Below, piece by piece: positions 1 to 8,925 of a stretch of 64,000 bases of DNA. Source of the DNA: G963664585 sp963664585 (lineage in GTDB: Bacteria; Bacillota; Clostridia; Oscillospirales; Ruminococcaceae); contig CAXXEO010000009.1 of the NCBI GenBank assembly GCA_963664585.2, positions 1 to 64,000 on the forward strand, in the 5' to 3' direction. The position numbers and the translations under genes were made by a program. The notes beneath the pieces are model-generated. The model saw nothing but the letters and a program-made list of their open reading frames with translations. It did no database searches and was not told the DNA's origin. The stretch's first letter is position 1. Every line of letters starts with the position of its first letter.

Positions 1-72
1 CAGGTCCTTCAGAAGGGCTATAAAATAGGCGATCGTGTCCTTCGGTATGCGATGGTAGAGGTCGCCAATTAA
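1..72 (+). CDS. grpE: GrpE nucleotide exchange factor, C-terminal end (partial)
   Basis: The first 24 codons of the window are open and end at a TAA. They encode the closing beta-domain segment of GrpE (KGYKIGDRVLRYAMVEVAN), a typical GrpE C-terminus. GrpE releases ADP from DnaK in the cytoplasmic Hsp70 cycle. The gene starts upstream of the window. dnaK follows after about 130 bp, the usual hrcA-grpE-dnaK-dnaJ order of Bacillota, which supports the assignment despite the short fragment. Confidence 0.88.
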   Translation, partial: QVLQKGYKIGDRVLRYAMVEVAN

Positions 73-204
73 GAGAATTCTTTATATTGATATAAGCATC
101 CCGGCAGGATGTAGGGGACCTGCTCCCTCCCGATGCGGAACACTAAAGCAGTTAGTTTTATAACACAATCATTTAATAAACATAGTTAAACAGGAGGAAA
201 TAAT

Positions 205-2043
205 ATGTCAAAAATAATCGGAATAGACCTTGGAACTACTAATTCCTGCGTTGCCGTCATGGAAGGCGGAGAGGCGGTCGTGATCGCCAATGCCGAGGGT
301 GCACGCACAACCCCATCCGTAGTCGCTTTTTCGAAAACCGGCGAACGTATGGTAGGCCAGGTGGCGAAACGACAGGCCATCACCAATCCTGAGCGCACAA
401 TACAGTCCATCAAACGTCAAATGGGTTCGGACTACCAGGTGAACATTGACGGCAAAAAATATCCCCCCCAGGAGATATCCGCAATGATTCTCCAGAAGCT
501 GAAGGCTGACGCCGAGGCATATCTGGGCCAGAAGGTCACCGAGGCGGTCATCACCGTCCCTGCTTACTTTACCGACGCCCAGCGCCAGGCTACCAAGGAT
601 GCCGGACGCATTGCCGGACTCGAAGTCAAGCGAATTATCAATGAGCCGACGGCAGCAGCGCTTGCCTATGGTATCGACAAAGAGCAGGATCAGAAGATCA
701 TGGTCTATGACCTGGGCGGCGGCACATTTGATGTCTCTGTCATCGAGATGGGCGACGGTGTTCAGGAAGTTCTCGCCACAGCCGGCAACAACCGCTTGGG
801 CGGCGACGACTTCGACGACAGGGTGATTGCCTATCTGGCCGACCAGTTTAAGAAGGACTCGGGTATTGACCTTCGAAGCGACAAGATGGCTATGCAGCGT
901 TTGAAAGAGGCTGCAGAAAAGGCTAAGATTGATCTTTCGGGCATGACAAATGCCAACGTTAACCTTCCCTTCATCACGGCGGATGCAACTGGCCCTAAAC
1001 ATCTGGATGTCAACATCTCAAGGGCAAAGTTTAACGAGCTGACCGCCGACTTGGTGGAAGCAACCATGGGCCCTGTGCGTCAGGCGCTCTCCGATGCGGG
1101 ACTCAAGCCTGCCGATATCCACAAGGTCCTTATGGTGGGTGGTTCTACCAGAATTCCCGCCGTACAGGATACGGTCAAGAGCTTTATGGGCAAAGAGCCC
1201 TTTAAGGGGATTAACCCTGACGAGTGCGTTGCAGTCGGTGCAGCTATCCAGGGCGGCGTCCTCGGTGGCGATGTTAAAGGTTTGCTGCTCTTAGACGTTA
1301 CCCCACTGTCGCTCGGCATTGAGACCATGGGCGGCGTATTTACCAAGATTATTGAAAGAAACACAACCATCCCTACCAAGAAGTCACAGGTATTCTCTAC
1401 GGCAGCAGACGGGCAGACTTCTGTTGAGGTTCATGTTCTTCAGGGTGAACGTGAGATGGCCAGCGGCAACAAGAGTTTAGGTCTCTTCAGGTTGGACGGA
1501 ATTCCCCCGGCATCCCGTGGTATTCCCCAGATCGAGGTAAGCTTCGACATCGACGCTAACGGTATCGTACACGTCAACGCTAAAGATCTTGGCACCAGCA
1601 AAGAGCAGAACATCACGATCAGTTCTTCCACCAACATGTCCAAGAATGACATAGAGAAGGCTGTTAAAGAGGCAGAGCAGTTTGCCGCCGAAGATAAACA
1701 GCGTCGTGAAGAGGCGGACACCAGAAATACCGCCGATCAAATGGTCTATCAGACTGAGAAAACCTTGGGCGAGATGGGCGACAAACTTGAAGCAGGCGAA
1801 AAGGCTGAAATTCAGGAGAAGATTGATGCCCTCAAAGAAGTCTTGAAAGGCACTGATTACAGTGCCATCAAGTCAAAGGAAGAGGAACTGCAAACAGCTT
1901 TCTATAAGGTGTCCGAGAAGCTGTATAAGGCCGCGGCAGAGCAACAGGCCGCCCAACAGGCCGCGCAGCAACCCGCAAATGACCAGTCTGCTTCAGGTGA
2001 TAAGGACAATATTGTGGACGCAGACTTCAAGGATGTTGAATAA
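205..2043 (+). CDS. dnaK: Molecular chaperone DnaK (Hsp70)
   Basis: Hsp70 chaperone of 612 residues, normal for Gram-positive DnaK. The actin-like ATPase domain opens with GIDLGTTNSCVAVMEGG and carries the phosphate-2 loop DLGGGTFDVSV near residue 170 and the GGSTRIPAVQ motif near 310. The interdomain linker (LLLLDVTPLSLGIETMGG) is near 360, followed by the substrate-binding domain and a helical lid. The tail is Q/A-rich and ends DADFKDVE, the usual bacterial C-terminal motif. The start is ATG with AGGAGG eight bases upstream. It lies between grpE and dnaJ and should act with both on nascent and stress-denatured proteins in the cytoplasm. Confidence 0.98.
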   Translation: MSKIIGIDLGTTNSCVAVMEGGEAVVIANAEGARTTPSVVAFSKTGERMVGQVAKRQAITNPERTIQSIKRQMGSDYQVNIDGKKYPPQEISAMILQKLKADAEAYLGQKVTEAVITVPAYFTDAQRQATKDAGRIAGLEVKRIINEPTAAALAYGIDKEQDQKIMVYDLGGGTFDVSVIEMGDGVQEVLATAGNNRLGGDDFDDRVIAYLADQFKKDSGIDLRSDKMAMQRLKEAAEKAKIDLSGMTNANVNLPFITADATGPKHLDVNISRAKFNELTADLVEATMGPVRQALSDAGLKPADIHKVLMVGGSTRIPAVQDTVKSFMGKEPFKGINPDECVAVGAAIQGGVLGGDVKGLLLLDVTPLSLGIETMGGVFTKIIERNTTIPTKKSQVFSTAADGQTSVEVHVLQGEREMASGNKSLGLFRLDGIPPASRGIPQIEVSFDIDANGIVHVNAKDLGTSKEQNITISSSTNMSKNDIEKAVKEAEQFAAEDKQRREEADTRNTADQMVYQTEKTLGEMGDKLEAGEKAEIQEKIDALKEVLKGTDYSAIKSKEEELQTAFYKVSEKLYKAAAEQQAAQQAAQQPANDQSASGDKDNIVDADFKDVE

Positions 2044-2167
2044 ACGGAACTGTGTTATAATGGACGGGGCCCGAAGGATGACTTTGGGCCTCCGGCCTGT
2101 TGTAAGAAAGCAGTCCCCGACAAGGCAAATACTTATACCACTTTGCTTTTAAAGAAGCATTTATGCA

Positions 2168-2200
2168 TTTCTCTCCCCCATCGCAGGCGAAGGAGAGAAA
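2168..2200 (+). terminator. Stem-loop between dnaK and dnaJ
   Basis: A perfect 9-bp stem (TTTCTCTCC at 2168-2176 and GGAGAGAAA at 2192-2200) closes a loop containing CCCCATCGCAGGCGAA. There is no U-run after it, so it is more likely a processing or attenuating hairpin than a full terminator. The loop resembles a decayed version of the CCCCCGCC/GGCGGGGG tip found in the repeat families of this window. Confidence 0.4.
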
Positions 2201-2259
2201 TCCTACATGAAAGCTAATTTTAATGCAAATTAGTATTAAACAAGTAAGGTGATAGCAGC

Positions 2260-3426
2260 ATGGCTGATAAAAAAGATTTTTATGATGTTCTGGGCGTGCC
2301 CAAGGGCTGTTCGGAAGAGGAACTCAAAAAGGCCTACCGTAAGCTGGCCAAAAAATATCATCCGGATATGAACTCTGGAGATAAAGAGGCCGAGAAGAAA
2401 TTTAAAGAGGTTGGCGAGGCCTATGAAATTCTTTCCGACAAGGAAAAAAGAGCCCGCTACGATCAGTTCGGCCATGCAGGTGTAGACCCAAGCTATGGTG
2501 CGGGGGCTGGGGGCTATGGCGGAGGCTTTACCGGTGGCTTTGAAGATCTGGGTGATATATTCGGCAGCTTTTTTGGCGGGGGATTCGGCTTCGGCGGCTC
2601 GACAAGGACAAGAAATCCTAATGATCCCATCCGGGGCGGGGATGTGAATATTACGCTGGGGCTCTCTTTTGCTGAAGCGGCCTTAGGTGTCAAAAAGCAA
2701 ATTTCAGTAAGCCGACTTGAGTATTGCTCCGACTGTAACGGCAGTGGTGCCGTGTCGGGCACCCAGCCTGAGACATGCCCTGAATGCGGCGGAAGCGGTC
2801 AGGTGCGCGTATCACAGCGCACACCCTTTGGCGTGATGCAGTCGGCGAAAACCTGTCCCCGATGCAACGGGCGTGGGCGCGTCATTAAGGAACCCTGCAA
2901 AAGCTGCGGAGGCAATGGGCGGATCAAAAGGCAGAAGACAATGGAAGTCATGGTACCAGCGGGTATTGACCATGGCCAGACCTTTCAAATGAGAGGACAG
3001 GGCGACCATGGCCAAAACGGAGGGCCTGCGGGAGATCTTAACGTCACAGTAAGTATCCGTCCCGATCCATTGTTCGAGCGTGATGGTTATGACGTCTGGT
3101 GTGATATTCCCATCACTTATTCGCAGGCGGTGCTGGGTGACGAAATCGTTGTTCCCACCATTGAGGGAAGGGTAAAATACAACGTTCCCGAGGGGACCCA
3201 GCCGGGCACGATTTTTCGACTGAAAAACAGAGGAATTCCTTTCTTGAACGGGCGGGGCAAGGGCGATCAATATGTCCGCGTAGGCGTAGAAGTTCCTAAG
3301 AACCTCAGCACAAAGCAGAAAGATTCCCTTGCGGAATTTGAAAAGCTTTTGGGCGAGAAAAACTATGAAAATCGCGGAGGCTTCTTTAAAAAGATCAAGG
3401 AATTTTTGGGTTCGGAAGAAACATAA
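2260..3426 (+). CDS. dnaJ: Chaperone protein DnaJ (Hsp40)
   Basis: Type I Hsp40 co-chaperone of 388 residues. The J-domain (about 5-70) has the HPD tripeptide within KYHPDMN, which stimulates DnaK ATPase. A Gly/Phe-rich stretch follows (about 75-125). Four zinc-binding repeats come next (CSDCNGSG, CPECGGSG, CPRCNGRG, CKSCGGNG, about 150-215), then the substrate-binding domains. The start is ATG with AAGGTG upstream. It is separated from dnaK by about 215 bp, more than in many Bacillota, with a stem-loop in between. Confidence 0.98.
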   Translation: MADKKDFYDVLGVPKGCSEEELKKAYRKLAKKYHPDMNSGDKEAEKKFKEVGEAYEILSDKEKRARYDQFGHAGVDPSYGAGAGGYGGGFTGGFEDLGDIFGSFFGGGFGFGGSTRTRNPNDPIRGGDVNITLGLSFAEAALGVKKQISVSRLEYCSDCNGSGAVSGTQPETCPECGGSGQVRVSQRTPFGVMQSAKTCPRCNGRGRVIKEPCKSCGGNGRIKRQKTMEVMVPAGIDHGQTFQMRGQGDHGQNGGPAGDLNVTVSIRPDPLFERDGYDVWCDIPITYSQAVLGDEIVVPTIEGRVKYNVPEGTQPGTIFRLKNRGIPFLNGRGKGDQYVRVGVEVPKNLSTKQKDSLAEFEKLLGEKNYENRGGFFKKIKEFLGSEET

Positions 3427-3530
3427 TGGTAAAGTGAAGGACGCGGGCTTTGTAGGTCCGGCCATAAATGAAGGCGACAGGCAGAGAATTTCTGTTTGCC
3501 GCCTTCTGTTTTGTATCGCAGGTAAAGCCT

Positions 3531-3634
3531 AGTGCCTTGTAAAATCTGAATATTTTATGGCAATGGGTTAAATGTTCTTGTATATTCCCCCGCCGGAGGC
3601 GAGGGAATATACAAGTTTAAGATGTTGCATTAGA
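3531..3634 (+). repeat. Family B hairpin element, copy B1
   Basis: About 104 bp starting AGTGCCTTGTAAAATCT and ending GATGTTGCATT. A long central hairpin, CTTGTATATTCCCCCGCC-GGA-GGCGAGGGAATATACAAG, has one mismatch. It matches the copies at 47215 (inverted) and 49077 and the hairpin-less copy at 60045 over its whole length. It lies 104 bp after the dnaJ stop and just before the inserted ABC transporter genes. It may act as a terminator after dnaJ, although no U-run follows. Confidence 0.8.
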
Positions 3635-3675
3635 AACAATCAGCCTCTATACTGTGATTATCGGAGGGAATCATT

Positions 3676-4590
3676 ATGGACAAAATTATTGAAGTAAAGA
3701 ACTTAAAAAAAAGCTATGGGAATGTAAAAGCGGTCAAAGATATCAGCTTTTATGTAGAACGCGGAAGGCTGTTCTCTTTTCTTGGTCCCAACGGTGCCGG
3801 AAAATCCACAACCATTGACATAATCTGTACACTGCTCGCTTGTGACAGTGGGGAGGTGCTTATTGATGGAAATCTATTGGGAAAAGATGATGACAAAATC
3901 CGCAATATTATCGGAGTCGTATTTCAGGACAATGTACTTGACTCGCTATTAACGGTTAGAGAAAATTTGACAATCAGAGCAGGCTTTTACATGAATAGCA
4001 AAGAAAAAATCAAGCAAGCTGTTCTTAACGCTGCCACAGCCACCGATGTTATGGGGTTTATCGACCGCCCTTATGGTAAGCTTTCGGGCGGGCAAAGACG
4101 CCGCGCGGATATTGCACGAGCGCTAATTAACACGCCAAAAATACTTTTTCTCGATGAACCGACAACCGGGCTTGATCCCCAGACAAGAAAAAATGTCTGG
4201 GATACAATTCAAAAGCTAAAAAACGAGACGGGAATGACCATTTTTTTGACGACGCATTACATGGAGGAAGCGGCAGATTCTGATTATGTCATGGTCATAG
4301 ACAACGGTGAAATTGCTGCAAAGGGCACGCCGACCGAACTAAAGGAAAAATATGCAAGCGATTTGTTGCGGCTTTTCTACATAGATGAAAAATCACTTGG
4401 TCAGATTTTAGATGGGTTGCAATGCCAATACTCCAAAGTCTCACAACAATTTGTTATAAAATTGCCGTCAACTCTGTCGGCCATGCCAATCCTTGAGAAA
4501 TGCAGGGAGCATATCAATGGATTTGAAGTTTTGAGTGGTACAATGGATGATGCTTTTATTGGTATTACCGGAAAGGAGATACGGGAATGA
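3676..4590 (+). CDS. ABC transporter ATP-binding protein (DrrA-like exporter family)
   Basis: ABC ATPase of 304 residues from the DrrA/CcmA-like exporter subfamily. Visible motifs are Walker A GPNGAGKST (about 38-46), Q-loop FQDN, signature LSGGQRRR (about 137), Walker B ILFLDEPTTGLDPQ and the switch His in TTHYMEEA. The C-terminal 70 residues are the substrate-linked extension usual in this subfamily. It should energise the permease encoded immediately downstream (ATGA overlap). The substrate is not evident; relatives export drugs, peptides or lipids. The pair is more AT-rich and lysine-rich than the neighbouring chaperone and methyltransferase genes and interrupts the usual dnaJ-prmA order, suggesting insertion. 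Confidence 0.93.
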   Translation: MDKIIEVKNLKKSYGNVKAVKDISFYVERGRLFSFLGPNGAGKSTTIDIICTLLACDSGEVLIDGNLLGKDDDKIRNIIGVVFQDNVLDSLLTVRENLTIRAGFYMNSKEKIKQAVLNAATATDVMGFIDRPYGKLSGGQRRRADIARALINTPKILFLDEPTTGLDPQTRKNVWDTIQKLKNETGMTIFLTTHYMEEAADSDYVMVIDNGEIAAKGTPTELKEKYASDLLRLFYIDEKSLGQILDGLQCQYSKVSQQFVIKLPSTLSAMPILEKCREHINGFEVLSGTMDDAFIGITGKEIRE

Positions 4591-5441
4591 TCGCATTTGC
4601 AAAAAGAAATCTAAAGTTGTTTTTCAGAGACAGAAGCGCGGTGTTCTTCTCTCTGCTTGCGGTTTTCATTATAATTGGACTGTACGCCCTTTTTTTGGGC
4701 GATGTATGGGTAAAAAACATGCCTCAGATTAAAAATGCTCGATTATTGATGGACAGTTGGATCGTTGCTGGACTTTTGGCGGTAACCTCCGTGACCACAA
4801 CAATGGGGGCTTTTGGCGTAATTATTGACGACAAATCCAAAAAAATATTCAAGGATTTTTATGCCGCGCCTATGAAAAGAAGCAGTATCACCGGTGGGTA
4901 TATCATTAGCGCGTTTATTATCGGTGTGATCATGAGTATTGTCACACTTTTAATCGCTGAAATCTATCTGTTTGCAAGCGGTGGGGAACTGCTGGGTATC
5001 ATCGCTTTTTTGAAAGTGATTGGCTTGATACTGCTTACATCAATGACCAATACGGCAATTGTATGTTTTGTCATTTCTTTTTTTGAAAGTCAGAGTGCGT
5101 TTGCAACCGCAAGTACAATTATAGGCACTTTAATTGGATTTTTCACAGGCATTTATTTGCCGATCGGATCTCTGCCAGATGCAGTGCAGTTTGCTGTCAA
5201 AATATTTCCCATCTCACATGCGGCTTCACTATTTCGGCAGGTGATTATGGAAGTCCCTCTAAAAGCAGCATTTTCGAATGCACCAGTTGAATATTTAAAT
5301 GAATTTAATGAAATGATGGGCGTGGTTTTCAGATTTGATAACTATACCGTACCACCAGCCGTCAGTGTGATTGTTCTCACTTTGACAGCCGTCGTGTTTT
5401 ACTTCTTGTCCATTTTAAACATGTCAAGAAAAAACAAGTAA
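4587..5441 (+). CDS. ABC-2 type transporter permease
   Basis: Membrane subunit of 284 residues with about six hydrophobic segments and the ABC-2 layout: an N-terminal amphipathic start (AKRNLKLFFRDRSAVFFSLL), TM1, an extracytoplasmic loop, then a block of five helices. It overlaps the ATPase gene by four bases (ATGA), implying translational coupling and a 1:1 complex. GIYLPIGSLPDAVQ-type residues before the last extracytoplasmic loop fit the ABC2_membrane family. The exported compound cannot be read from sequence. A family A element begins 35 bp after its stop. Confidence 0.9.
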   Translation: MIAFAKRNLKLFFRDRSAVFFSLLAVFIIIGLYALFLGDVWVKNMPQIKNARLLMDSWIVAGLLAVTSVTTTMGAFGVIIDDKSKKIFKDFYAAPMKRSSITGGYIISAFIIGVIMSIVTLLIAEIYLFASGGELLGIIAFLKVIGLILLTSMTNTAIVCFVISFFESQSAFATASTIIGTLIGFFTGIYLPIGSLPDAVQFAVKIFPISHAASLFRQVIMEVPLKAAFSNAPVEYLNEFNEMMGVVFRFDNYTVPPAVSVIVLTLTAVVFYFLSILNMSRKNK

Positions 5442-5476
5442 GTTTCACGTACTTCGGTTGAAATCAGTGGCATAGA

Positions 5477-5581
5477 TATAGTTAATTAACTTGAAAACAA
5501 GCTTGTGATTTCTTCCCCCGCCGAAGGCGGGGGAAGAAAATGACGTTTTATATATAGCCAGTTTTTAAGTTAATTGCTATA
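5477..5581 (+). repeat. Family A MITE-like element, copy A1
   Basis: 105 bp, plus orientation (TATAGTTAATTAACTTG at left, TTAATTGCTATA at right). The central hairpin is CTTCCCCCGCC-GAA-GGCGGGGGAAG. It lies just after the ABC permease gene and before the prmA promoter. Confidence 0.9.
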
Positions 5582-5769
5582 ATATGATCGGCGTTTCATT
5601 TTTCGCGAATTGACCAATGGATCAATACAGCCGGACAAGCTTGAACCTTTATAGGAGCTGCTTGCCCGGCGTTTTTCGTCTCTTGCCTTTCTGCCAGAAT
5701 GCACTGGAAAATTTATATTATTATTGCGACAAGGACAATCGACTTGTGTGTAAAACAAAGGTAAAGAAG

Positions 5770-5798
5770 TTGTGCCGGTTCTGTATTTGGGGTATAAT
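5770..5798 (+). promoter_or_regulatory. Sigma-A-type promoter for prmA-rsmE
   Basis: TTGTGC at 5770-5775, a 17-bp spacer and a perfect TATAAT at 5793-5798, 37 bp before the prmA start. It gives prmA-rsmE their own transcription start after the ABC insertion separated them from dnaJ. Confidence 0.6.
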
Positions 5799-5834
5799 GG
5801 CACTAAACAGAGATAAACTGAGGAGGATATAGTT

Positions 5835-6755
5835 TTGGATTGGACGGATATCAGTATAACCCTGCCAGTGGCCGGATTAGAACAGGCTTCTGACATCGCC
5901 CAGCTAGTCGCCACCGGGGGCATTTATATAGAGGATTATTCAGACCTCGCTACTGAAGCGCCCAAAATCGCCCATATCGACCTGATCGACGAGGATCTTC
6001 TGTCCCGCGACCCGAACGTAGCGGTCATACACATTTATATAAGTCCGGATGAGAACGCCCAGGAGACCATGGATTTTTTGAGTGAATCCCTTACTCGTGA
6101 GGAACTGGTTTTTGCTCTTGACTGTCAGCCTGTGCGCGAAGAGGACTGGGCAAACGCTTGGAAGGATTATTATCACCCTCAGGAGCTTTCGACGCGCCTT
6201 GCGATATGCCCAAGTTGGGAAAGTTATACCCCCAAGCCCGGCCAGAGGGTGATTCATCTCGATCCTGGCATGGCTTTTGGCACGGGTACCCATGAAACCA
6301 CCCGACTCTGTCTTGGCCTTTTGGAGGAATCTGTTGCTATGGGAAGCTCGATACTTGATATCGGCACGGGGAGCGGAATACTTGCGATCGGAGCGCGCCT
6401 TTTGGGAAGCGGGCATACAGTGGCAATCGATATCGATCCAATGGCGGTTCGTGTGGCGGGGGAAAATGCCTCCCTTAATGGTATAACCGACATCAACTTT
6501 CTTTGCGGAGATCTGGCAGAGCAGATCAATGAACGTTTTGACATTATCTGCGCTAATATAGTGGCCGATGTGATCATCCGTCTTGCCCCCAGCATTCCTG
6601 CGCTTTTAAAGCGGGGCGGGGTGTTTATCGCATCCGGCATCATCGAGCAAAGGGCCCCTGAGGTGGTGAATGCCCTATCCGAGGTTGGTTTTACCGCCGG
6701 CAAGACTTTAACTGCGGGCGGCTGGACCGCCATCACCTTTTCTGAAAGGGGGTAA
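5835..6755 (+). CDS. prmA: Ribosomal protein L11 methyltransferase PrmA
   Basis: SAM-dependent methyltransferase that methylates ribosomal protein L11; 306 residues, typical length. The N-terminal substrate-recognition domain (about 1-110) is followed by the class I Rossmann domain with motif I DIGTGSGILAIGA (about 172-184), the acidic residue of motif II in VAIDIDPMAV, and motif IV CANIVADV (about 240). The FGTGTHETT segment just before motif I is diagnostic for PrmA. The start is TTG, supported by AGGAGG eight bases upstream. rsmE follows after four bases. dnaJ-prmA-rsmE is a common order in Bacillota. Confidence 0.96.
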   Translation: MDWTDISITLPVAGLEQASDIAQLVATGGIYIEDYSDLATEAPKIAHIDLIDEDLLSRDPNVAVIHIYISPDENAQETMDFLSESLTREELVFALDCQPVREEDWANAWKDYYHPQELSTRLAICPSWESYTPKPGQRVIHLDPGMAFGTGTHETTRLCLGLLEESVAMGSSILDIGTGSGILAIGARLLGSGHTVAIDIDPMAVRVAGENASLNGITDINFLCGDLAEQINERFDIICANIVADVIIRLAPSIPALLKRGGVFIASGIIEQRAPEVVNALSEVGFTAGKTLTAGGWTAITFSERG

Positions 6756-6759
6756 GGCT

Positions 6760-7479
6760 TTGCCTCGCTTTTTTGTTGATGAGATCACACAAGTGAACAC
6801 CATTTCCGGCGAGGATGCCGATCATATTACGCGCTCACTTCGTCTGGCAGTCGGTGAAGAGATTATCCTCTGTGACGGCAGGGGCACGGACGGACTATGC
6901 CGGGTGGAAGGCTTTTCGCGTGGCGCGGTAACCGCATGCCTGCTGGAACGCCGCCCAAGTGTGGGTGAGCCCACTGTTCCCGTTACGCTTTATCAGGCGC
7001 TGCCTAAATCTGACAAGCTGGAACTAATCATTCAAAAGGCGGTTGAGCTGGGAACAACTGAGATTGTACCCTTTGTCAGCAGCCGTTGTATAGCACGTAT
7101 GGACAGGGAAGACTTTGAGAAAAAGCGTGTGCGCTATAATAAAATTGCCTTTGAGGCTGCCAAACAATGTGGGCGGGGGAAAATCCCCCAAATTGCCCCA
7201 CTGGTTAGTTATAAAGAGTCTCTTGCGCTAATGAAATCCCATGAAAAGGCCATACTATTCTATGAAGGCTCGCAAAAGCCGATCAAGCATCTTTTAGAGG
7301 GGCCAGCGGCTAATATTGGCATTATGGTCGGAGCCGAGGGCGGTTTTAGCCCCGAAGAGGCCGAGATGGCTGCCCAAGCCGGAATAGCAGCCGCCTCGCT
7401 GGGAAATCGGATTTTGCGCTGTGAAACGGCAGGCCTTGCGGCGCTTTCTATCATTATGTATCACACCGACAACATGTAA
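6760..7479 (+). CDS. rsmE: 16S rRNA (uracil-1498-N3)-methyltransferase RsmE
   Basis: SPOUT-class methyltransferase of 239 residues that makes m3U1498 in 16S rRNA. The N-terminal PUA-like domain (RFFVDEI, about 1-70) is followed by the knotted SAM-binding domain with QALPKSDKLELIIQKAVELG, GAEGGFSPEEAE (about 192-203) and the C-terminal knot LGNRILRCETAGLAAL. The start is TTG with GAAAGGGGG upstream. The gene is four bases downstream of prmA, so the two are probably co-transcribed and translationally coupled. Confidence 0.96.
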   Translation: MPRFFVDEITQVNTISGEDADHITRSLRLAVGEEIILCDGRGTDGLCRVEGFSRGAVTACLLERRPSVGEPTVPVTLYQALPKSDKLELIIQKAVELGTTEIVPFVSSRCIARMDREDFEKKRVRYNKIAFEAAKQCGRGKIPQIAPLVSYKESLALMKSHEKAILFYEGSQKPIKHLLEGPAANIGIMVGAEGGFSPEEAEMAAQAGIAAASLGNRILRCETAGLAALSIIMYHTDNM

Positions 7480-7569
7480 ATGGCCGGTAATTCTTGTCAA
7501 GGTTTCATGTTGCCACCATCAAAAAGTGAGAACTAATCACAATAGACCGCCGAAGAGGGGAGAAGAAGT

Positions 7570-8067
7570 ATGACCGCGTCAAATCAGAATCATAAAGCAC
7601 GGTCGATTCTAATCTGGCTTCTGTTTTTTTGGCTTATGAGTCTGACCTGCGGGGCCACGGCGCAAAGGGTCAGCCAAGGGGGGCGCGGCCTGACACAGCT
7701 TTTACCCATCGAACAAGTCAGAGAGGGGATTCGTCTGGCTTCTCAAAAGGAGAGCTATGACCTTGCTCTAAAATATCTTAACGGTCTTGCTGATGCCGCT
7801 GTTCATCTTGAGCAACTCCCCGGCAAGGGAGGACTTAAAGAGCTAACGCCACTCTTAGTGATTGTCCGTCGCCTTCCCGCCGGACTTAAAGTCGATCGGT
7901 TTTCTATGGAAGGCGAACATCTTGTCATCAGCGGCCACGGGCCGGAGGATTTAGCTGTGCGGTTCTTTCTTGTGCTTAAAACAGAAAAAGAGATTGCCGG
8001 GGCGGAATACATCACAAGCCCCTCAACCCAGGGAAAGCCTGATTTTGTCATTCGATGCCTTTTATAG
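7570..8067 (+). CDS. Hypothetical secreted or membrane-anchored protein, PilN-like C-terminus
   Basis: I do not recognise this 165-residue protein as a known family member. It has one hydrophobic N-terminal segment (ARSILIWLLFFWLMSLTCGATA, about 11-32), a signal anchor or signal peptide. The C-terminal half (VDRFSMEGEHLVISGHGPED...KPDFVIRC) has the length and alternation of the ferredoxin-like domain of PilN/GspL pilus-assembly proteins; this is a weak resemblance only. The start is ATG with GAGGGGAGAAG upstream. The stop codon TAG lies inside family A element A2, so the present C-terminus may differ from the ancestral one. Confidence 0.7.
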   Translation: MTASNQNHKARSILIWLLFFWLMSLTCGATAQRVSQGGRGLTQLLPIEQVREGIRLASQKESYDLALKYLNGLADAAVHLEQLPGKGGLKELTPLLVIVRRLPAGLKVDRFSMEGEHLVISGHGPEDLAVRFFLVLKTEKEIAGAEYITSPSTQGKPDFVIRCLL

Positions 8068-8168
8068 CCAATTAACTTAAAAACTGGCTATATATAAAAC
8101 GTCATTTTCTTCCCCCGCCGAAGGCGGGGGAAGAAATCACAAGCTTGTTTTCAAGTTAATCAACTATA
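8063..8168 (-). repeat. Family A MITE-like element, copy A2
   Basis: 106 bp, minus orientation (TATAGCCAATTAACTT at left, CAACTATA at right). Relative to its ends the hairpin tip is flipped: on the plus strand it reads GCCGAAGGC where most minus-oriented copies read GCCTTCGGC. Its first bases provide the TAG stop codon of the preceding gene. Confidence 0.9.
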
Positions 8169-8201
8169 AAGGCTGAATAAAGATAAGGGGGAGAAAAGCA
8201 C

Positions 8202-8894
8202 GTGGCAAAGACAATTTTTATTGCAGAAGACGACGACAACATTCGTGAACTTGTTCGCTGCGCCTTGGAATCTTATGGATACAAGGCGGGTTTGTTTGCA
8301 ACGGCAACCGCCTTACTCAGGCAACTGGAAATCGCCTTGCCAGACCTGATTCTGCTGGATGTAATGATGCCCGGCATAGATGGCATCAGTGCTCTGCAGC
8401 AAATTAAATCTAATCCGCGTACACGGGATATACCGGTGATTCTTCTTACCGCCCGATCAAGTGAGGTTGACAAAGTGACTGGCCTTGATCTTGGAGCGGA
8501 CGACTATATCACCAAACCCTTCAGTCTACTGGAACTTGCGGCGAGAATCCGGGCAACTCTTCGAAAAAGCGGCAAAGAACCTGCGGAAGAGCGCATCCTT
8601 GAAATCGGTGGCATTAAACTGGACCTTGACAACCATGAAGCGCTACAGAATGGGGTGCTTCTCAAACTGACTTTGAAGGAGTTTGAGCTGCTCAAGCTTC
8701 TGATGCAAAACCCATCCCGTGTCATTCCCAGAGATGAGATGCTGAGTTCCGTTTGGGGCTATGGTTATATTGGCGAAACCCGTACGCTTGATATGCACAT
8801 TAAAACACTGCGCGGCAAGCTCTCGGACGACGCGGAAAACCCCAGATATATCCGTACCATCCGCGCGGTAGGTTATAAGTTTATCACTGGATAG
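8202..8894 (+). CDS. OmpR/PhoB-family response regulator
   Basis: Two-domain response regulator of 230 residues. In the receiver domain (about 1-120) the acidic pocket is EDDD, the phospho-acceptor Asp is in LILLDVMMPG (about residue 53), the conserved Thr is in ILLTAR, and Lys is in YITKPF. The C-terminal winged-helix OmpR domain (about 130-228) ends RTIRAVGYKFI. The start is GTG with GGGGGAG eight bases upstream. The histidine kinase gene follows after 31 bp. Similarity to PhoB/PhoP and the Na/Pi cotransporter with a PhoP-type box 3 kb downstream suggest phosphate control; that is inference. Confidence 0.95.
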   Translation: MAKTIFIAEDDDNIRELVRCALESYGYKAGLFATATALLRQLEIALPDLILLDVMMPGIDGISALQQIKSNPRTRDIPVILLTARSSEVDKVTGLDLGADDYITKPFSLLELAARIRATLRKSGKEPAEERILEIGGIKLDLDNHEALQNGVLLKLTLKEFELLKLLMQNPSRVIPRDEMLSSVWGYGYIGETRTLDMHIKTLRGKLSDDAENPRYIRTIRAVGYKFITG

Positions 8895-8925
8895 AAATCG
8901 CTTATGAGAGCTTGAGGTAACTATA

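Noticed and set aside
208..1002. Long minus-strand frames opposite dnaK, dnaJ, pyrG and gap
   Set aside because: They run antisense to strongly conserved genes, have no ribosome sites and no recognisable products.
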